Below, in pieces: positions 59,931 through 63,066 of a DNA stretch of 63,066 nt. The position numbers were made by a program, and so were the translations under genes. Origin of the DNA: a virus. Where the stretch lies: positions 1-63,066 of the IMG/VR virus record IMGVR_UViG_3300003324_000427; one strand, written 5' to 3'. Within the stretch, counting starts at the first letter, position 1; every line of letters starts with the position of its first letter. Under the pieces are notes generated by a model. It was not told the origin of the DNA, searched no databases, and saw nothing but the letters and a program-made list of their open reading frames with translations.

Positions 59931-60447
59931 TTTTTTTCATTGGCTTTTTAGTCTTAAACACCCTAAGTGGTACTTCAAAGGGTATATAAATTTCACCATT
60001 CCCGCCCATTGCTTTGTGGTATGAACGCCACTCTGCGTCATGGAAGGAATTACCAATGTAGTAAAACTGAAGTAAGTGCGCAAACTCATGCGCTACTGTG
60101 TCATATACATCCGCAGCAGGGATGTACTGCATTATTCTTGGCGATATAGACATTACATAGTAATGTTTTACCGGCTCCACTAAACAAGGATAGAGCATAT
60201 CTTTTGATAACTCTATGTTCTTTTTGTAGTATTCTCTTTTAGGTTTGTCTTTTGCTTTCGTTGGATGAACCATCCAGGCGAATGCCCATGTTATACGTAA
60301 TTTATCATTACAATGAATGATGATCTTTTTAGCTAACTCTTTAGCCGTCTTCTTTACGTGCTTCGGTAGATTGGGGTCCTCACTTAACTTCTTAGCTGCT
60401 CTAATAAGCATTTTTCGCAGCAAAGGTTGGGTGATATTCCACATCAT
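59926..60447 (-). CDS. SprT-like metalloprotease
   Basis: 173 residues. The zinc site is His120-Glu121-x2-His124 (VAHEFAHLLQFYYIG), with a further His nearby in FHDAEW, the layout of SprT/WLM-type zincins. RITWAFAWMVHP upstream also fits. Family members cleave DNA-protein crosslinks or act in DNA metabolism, but the phage role is unknown. It overlaps the next upstream gene by 4 nt. Confidence 0.8.
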   Translation of the reverse strand: MMWNITQPLLRKMLIRAAKKLSEDPNLPKHVKKTAKELAKKIIIHCNDKLRITWAFAWMVHPTKAKDKPKREYYKKNIELSKDMLYPCLVEPVKHYYVMSISPRIMQYIPAADVYDTVAHEFAHLLQFYYIGNSFHDAEWRSYHKAMGGNGEIYIPFEVPLRVFKTKKPMKKR

Positions 60448-60806
60448 AACTTGTTTTTTTCTATATCCTTGACTATTTTAAGCTTGTCTTGTAGGGAGCA
60501 TCTTACCTTCTCATTCTCCAATTTCAAGCGTTCTTTTTCCGCTAAGTAATGATCTATCAATGGTAAAGATATAAATGAAACGTTATACTCACCTGACGCC
60601 ATTTCGTGAATTGAGAGCCCATCCCTATCGTGTAAGGTGTCTTTCTTACCGTCTTTATACTCTTTTATGTATAATTGACCAACATTAGCATTTGTCGCAA
60701 CAAGTGTTTCACTTGGCTTCAATTCGTCTTCGCAGATTGGTAGTTCCAATTCCCTACCGCTTGAGGTTAGTACGACTTTCCTTTGTCTAGGTAATTCACT
60801 TCGCAT
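60444..60806 (-). CDS. Hypothetical protein
   Basis: 120 residues with a coiled-coil tendency at the C-terminus (LAEKERLKLENEKV). No family is recognised. It overlaps the upstream gene by 40 nt, and GGAG before the ATG at 60806 supports the start. Confidence 0.6.
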   Translation of the reverse strand: MRSELPRQRKVVLTSSGRELELPICEDELKPSETLVATNANVGQLYIKEYKDGKKDTLHDRDGLSIHEMASGEYNVSFISLPLIDHYLAEKERLKLENEKVRCSLQDKLKIVKDIEKNKL

Positions 60807-61057
60807 ACGTCTCCGTTTTCTACAATCTTAGTATCTTCATATGGACCTATAAGTCTTCTATAGAATTCCAACTTACAGTTTTCAAGAGAGCTAACAACAT
60901 CACTAACGTTTTGATAGTTGAGCCCTTTTTTCTTGACATATAGTTGAGCTATTTTGGTGAACACGTAGTTCATATCACCGCCGCACTCAACTTTGCTTGC
61001 TATGTCTTCAATAGCAGCATCGTACTGTGGTCTTTTTTCTGGCTTTATGTAAGGCAT
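60767..61057 (-). CDS. DUF6899-like protein
   Basis: 96 residues. The order KPEKRPQYDAAIEDI, then GGDMNYVFTKI, and LEFYRRLIGPYEDTKIVENGDV matches a phage protein family known to me as DUF6899, of unknown function. The start follows the 59-residue gene directly. Confidence 0.7.
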   Translation of the reverse strand: MPYIKPEKRPQYDAAIEDIASKVECGGDMNYVFTKIAQLYVKKKGLNYQNVSDVVSSLENCKLEFYRRLIGPYEDTKIVENGDVCEVNYLDKGKSY

Positions 61058-61058
61058 T

Positions 61059-61238
61059 TTATCCTTCTTTCTTTTCTTCCGTTACTTCAACTTCTTCAAG
61101 TGAAACTTCTACGCCTTCTGTACCGTCGATACATGGCTTTATATTCACAACCTTTTTACCGAGTTTCTTTTCTACAAACTTGGTAAGCATCTTGTTTATT
61201 TCTTCTTGAGTAAGTGTAACTGTTTGACGTAATCTCAT
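61059..61238 (-). CDS. Hypothetical small protein
   Basis: 59 residues. It starts with MRLRQTVTLTQEEINKML and has a Lys-rich middle (KKLGKKVVNIK) and acidic tail. AAGGA lies 8 nt before the ATG; the stop is 1 nt before the next start, so it fills the gap exactly. It may be a small DNA-binding or regulatory protein. No family is recognised. Confidence 0.7.
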   Translation of the reverse strand: MRLRQTVTLTQEEINKMLTKFVEKKLGKKVVNIKPCIDGTEGVEVSLEEVEVTEEKKEG

Positions 61239-61248
61239 ATTGTGTTCC

Positions 61249-61770
61249 TTATAGTGTCCAATAACTGCTATCTATTTTACCATCATCTATCTCTTTCAGA
61301 TAGTCAAATAAGTCATCCCATTTTGTGAAGATGCAGTTTTCTTTGACTAAGGTAAGTGCCCATGGATTGAAATGTTCAATTTTTGACTCATCAAACCACA
61401 TTAGTATTGGCTTCTTTTGATGACTAGCTTCCACCATTTCGTGAATGGTGCCAAACATATGGACGGTTGGGTCATAAACGACAATAATGAAATCACTCTT
61501 ATCTACAGCACGTAAGTCTTTTCTTACTATATTCCAGAATATTTTCTTTACTTCAAGGAACTTTTTTTCTTTGATAAGTTCCACAAGAGCTTTCTTGTCA
61601 TCTTTGACTTCACCGAATCCACCAACAGTCTTCTTACAAGGGTCCTCTACTACTAATCCAAAATCATTGATAAGTCTTGGGGTAATAGAGTCACGCCAGC
61701 CAATTCCGTCATCATTACATGCGTGAATTGGCCCAGCAAGATAAACTTGTTTGTTAGATAAGTATTTCAT
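61249..61770 (-). CDS. Nucleoside 2-deoxyribosyltransferase-like protein
   Basis: 173 residues. VYLAGPIHACND (about 9-20), DLRAVDKSDFIIVVYDP (about 96-112) and GTIHEMVEASHQKKPI match nucleoside 2-deoxyribosyltransferases: the substrate loop, Asp and catalytic Glu regions. It may move deoxyribose between bases, or cleave a base. The stop is next to the start of the 59-residue gene and its start overlaps the next gene by 1 nt. Confidence 0.7.
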   Translation of the reverse strand: MKYLSNKQVYLAGPIHACNDDGIGWRDSITPRLINDFGLVVEDPCKKTVGGFGEVKDDKKALVELIKEKKFLEVKKIFWNIVRKDLRAVDKSDFIIVVYDPTVHMFGTIHEMVEASHQKKPILMWFDESKIEHFNPWALTLVKENCIFTKWDDLFDYLKEIDDGKIDSSYWTL

Positions 61771-62015
61771 TATTGAAGTACGCTACCGTATCTCTCAAGT
61801 AATGACAAGTCGAACACTTCTTCTACGTTATCATATTGCGGAACTTCCGCTTCATAGATGTAAGTATTTGGGTATTTACCACCATTGCTACGAATGAGAT
61901 TCTTTATGACTTCAAATTCCTTTTCTGCAGACTCCTTGGTTTCGTGACCATCCCATTTCATGTGATGCTCTTTGCCAGTCTGATCTTCTATAGCTATCCA
62001 TACGTAAGATTTCAT
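61770..62015 (-). CDS. Hypothetical small protein
   Basis: 81 residues from the ATG at 62015, chosen because AAGGAG lies 6 nt upstream; an in-frame ATG at 62048 would overlap the methyltransferase. MKSYVWIAIEDQTGKEHHM and a C-terminal acidic end. No family is recognised. Confidence 0.6.
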   Translation of the reverse strand: MKSYVWIAIEDQTGKEHHMKWDGHETKESAEKEFEVIKNLIRSNGGKYPNTYIYEAEVPQYDNVEEVFDLSLLERYGSVLQ

Positions 62016-62031
62016 ATAATCTCCTTGTTTA

Positions 62032-63066
62032 TTATTGTACGTCACCAATTGATGTCAGCAAGTTCTGATCAGCAAGTGATTTGGCTTCATTTAGTCGTTT
62101 TGTGTAAATTCTCTCAAATGATTGGTATAACTCAAACCCGACATAGTTTCTATCGTGCTCAAGTGCAACAACGCCAGTAGTACCGGAACCGTTGAATGGG
62201 TCCATGATTAAGTCCCCCGGTTTACTACCAGCTAGAACGCATGGTATTACTAATCCTTTTGGGTAAGTAGCAACGTGTTCATTATCTGGCCCAATTTCTC
62301 CGCCGGAAGTATTCACATCCCATACAGAGCGTTTATTACGGAACCCGTCAGGTGTCCAAGACTTGTCTTGGATTTCTTTGTTTTTCTTGTTCTCTTCTTC
62401 TATGAGAACGTCGTCTTTTATCTTGATTTCGCCGTCTGAAAAATCCATGAATGAAACGTCTTTAGTTTTCTTACGTTTCTTCTTTAGTTTCTCCACATTT
62501 GAGGAATCTGCTTGCTCTCTAATAGCTTCGTGGTCAAAGTAATATTCTTCATTCTTAGATAGAAGGAATATGTGCTCATGCGATTTAGTACATCTGTCGG
62601 TACATGATTCCGGCATTGGGTTTGGTTTTGACCAAATGATTTCTTGTCTCAAATACCATCCACGTTTACGCATAGCGAACGCAAACATCCAAGGGATACC
62701 AGTCATGTCTTTTCTCTTCAAATCACCAGTTAGTTTTCTTCCCGGTTGAGCTACATTTTGCCTACCTGGACGTTCAGCTTGGAAGTCAGCAGAACCGAAC
62801 TTCTTTACGCCTTCCGATACGTCCCCGGCATAGGTATCGCCAAGGTTTACCCACATGGTACCGTCATCAGCAAGTTTTGGTTTTATCTCATCAAATACTT
62901 TACAGAGATTTTCTATGAATTCCTCTGGTGTCGGCTCAGTTCCTAATTCATCGTCGCTGTCCCCGTATCTTCTAAGACGAAAATACGGAGGGGAGGTTAC
63001 GACAACTTTAACACTTCCGTCTTTAAGAAGTTTTATGTTATCTACATTTTTACCTAAATGAACTTT
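62032..63066 (-). CDS. DNA methyltransferase, beta class, N-terminus beyond window
   Basis: Open frame runs to the window edge: at the edge it reads KVHLGKNVDN, then KVVVTSPPYFRLRRYGD, before the internal Met at 62856. The catalytic TSPPY precedes DPFNGSGTTG, beta-class order. A Lys-rich insert (EKLKKKRKKTKDV) lies in the middle. It would methylate adenine N6 or cytosine N4. A second methyltransferase is encoded at 43390-44265. Partial: the start is not in the window. Confidence 0.92.
   Translation of the reverse strand, partial: KVHLGKNVDNIKLLKDGSVKVVVTSPPYFRLRRYGDSDDELGTEPTPEEFIENLCKVFDEIKPKLADDGTMWVNLGDTYAGDVSEGVKKFGSADFQAERPGRQNVAQPGRKLTGDLKRKDMTGIPWMFAFAMRKRGWYLRQEIIWSKPNPMPESCTDRCTKSHEHIFLLSKNEEYYFDHEAIREQADSSNVEKLKKKRKKTKDVSFMDFSDGEIKIKDDVLIEEENKKNKEIQDKSWTPDGFRNKRSVWDVNTSGGEIGPDNEHVATYPKGLVIPCVLAGSKPGDLIMDPFNGSGTTGVVALEHDRNYVGFELYQSFERIYTKRLNEAKSLADQNLLTSIGDVQ
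62034..62061 (-). promoter_or_regulatory. Promoter TTGCTG-16-TACAAT
   Basis: On the minus strand TTGCTG (62061-62056), 16-bp spacer, TACAAT (62039-62034), 18 nt before the ATG at 62015. It lies in the end of the methyltransferase gene, so it may be partly coincidental. Confidence 0.35.

Noticed and set aside
1-63066. tRNA genes, CRISPR arrays, insertion sequences or integrase
   Set aside because: Gaps are too short for tRNAs and no cloverleaf, direct-repeat array, transposase or integrase motif is seen.

Overview
The window is part of the genome of a large, AT-rich, tailed phage with a contractile tail (a T4-like myovirus, probably a large or jumbo genome). The evidence is a baseplate block in T4 order (a gp5-like spike, gp25-like, gp6-like and gp7-like wedge proteins), an rIIA/rIIB pair, a T4 gp1-like deoxynucleotide kinase, a polynucleotide kinase and dense, overlapping genes. 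The host cannot be told from the sequence. I see no integrase, tRNA, CRISPR array or insertion sequence.

Layout. Positions 55-7209 (+): small unknown genes, a Cas4/RecB-like Fe-S nuclease, an HNH endonuclease, a three-domain glycosyltransferase, a fucosyltransferase-like protein and small membrane or unknown proteins. Positions 7218-36398 (+): virion genes, namely spike, wedge proteins and a run of very large adhesive or fibre proteins (1918, 1017, 509 and 3292 residues and smaller ones). They share a repeated beta-sandwich module of about 65-75 residues that resembles an H-type lectin domain. At 36395-36398 the (+) and (-) blocks meet tail to tail with overlapping stop codons.

Positions 36395-63066 (-): mainly early or accessory genes. 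These are a ClpP-like protease; dNMP kinase, dCMP deaminase, MazG-like and deoxyribosyltransferase-like enzymes for nucleotide metabolism; a MoxR-type AAA+ ATPase with a zincin/VWA (DUF2201-like) partner, between which sit a DNA methyltransferase and a possible nuclease; a degenerate CCA-adding-enzyme-like protein; a cluster suggesting RNA repair (RlaP-type nucleotidyltransferase, metallophosphoesterase, cREC-like receiver, radical SAM and S4-like proteins); rIIA/rIIB; an SprT-like metalloprotease; and a second DNA methyltransferase cut by the window edge.

Regulation. Gaps between (-) genes carry sigma70-like promoters (TTGACA or close, 15-17 bp spacer, TAGAAT/TATAAT-like). A few genes on both strands have a T4-late-like TATAAATA or GATAAATA box 15-40 bp before the start codon. 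The most unusual feature is a recurrent design in which an inverted repeat surrounds the -10 box and its downstream arm lies at the ribosome binding site or start codon. The clearest cases are perfect 15-bp repeats at 54500-54557 and 40430-40478. Transcripts entering from upstream can form the hairpin and hide the start, while transcripts made at the internal promoter lack the upstream arm. T4 uses this logic for a few early/late genes such as e and soc; here it appears several times.
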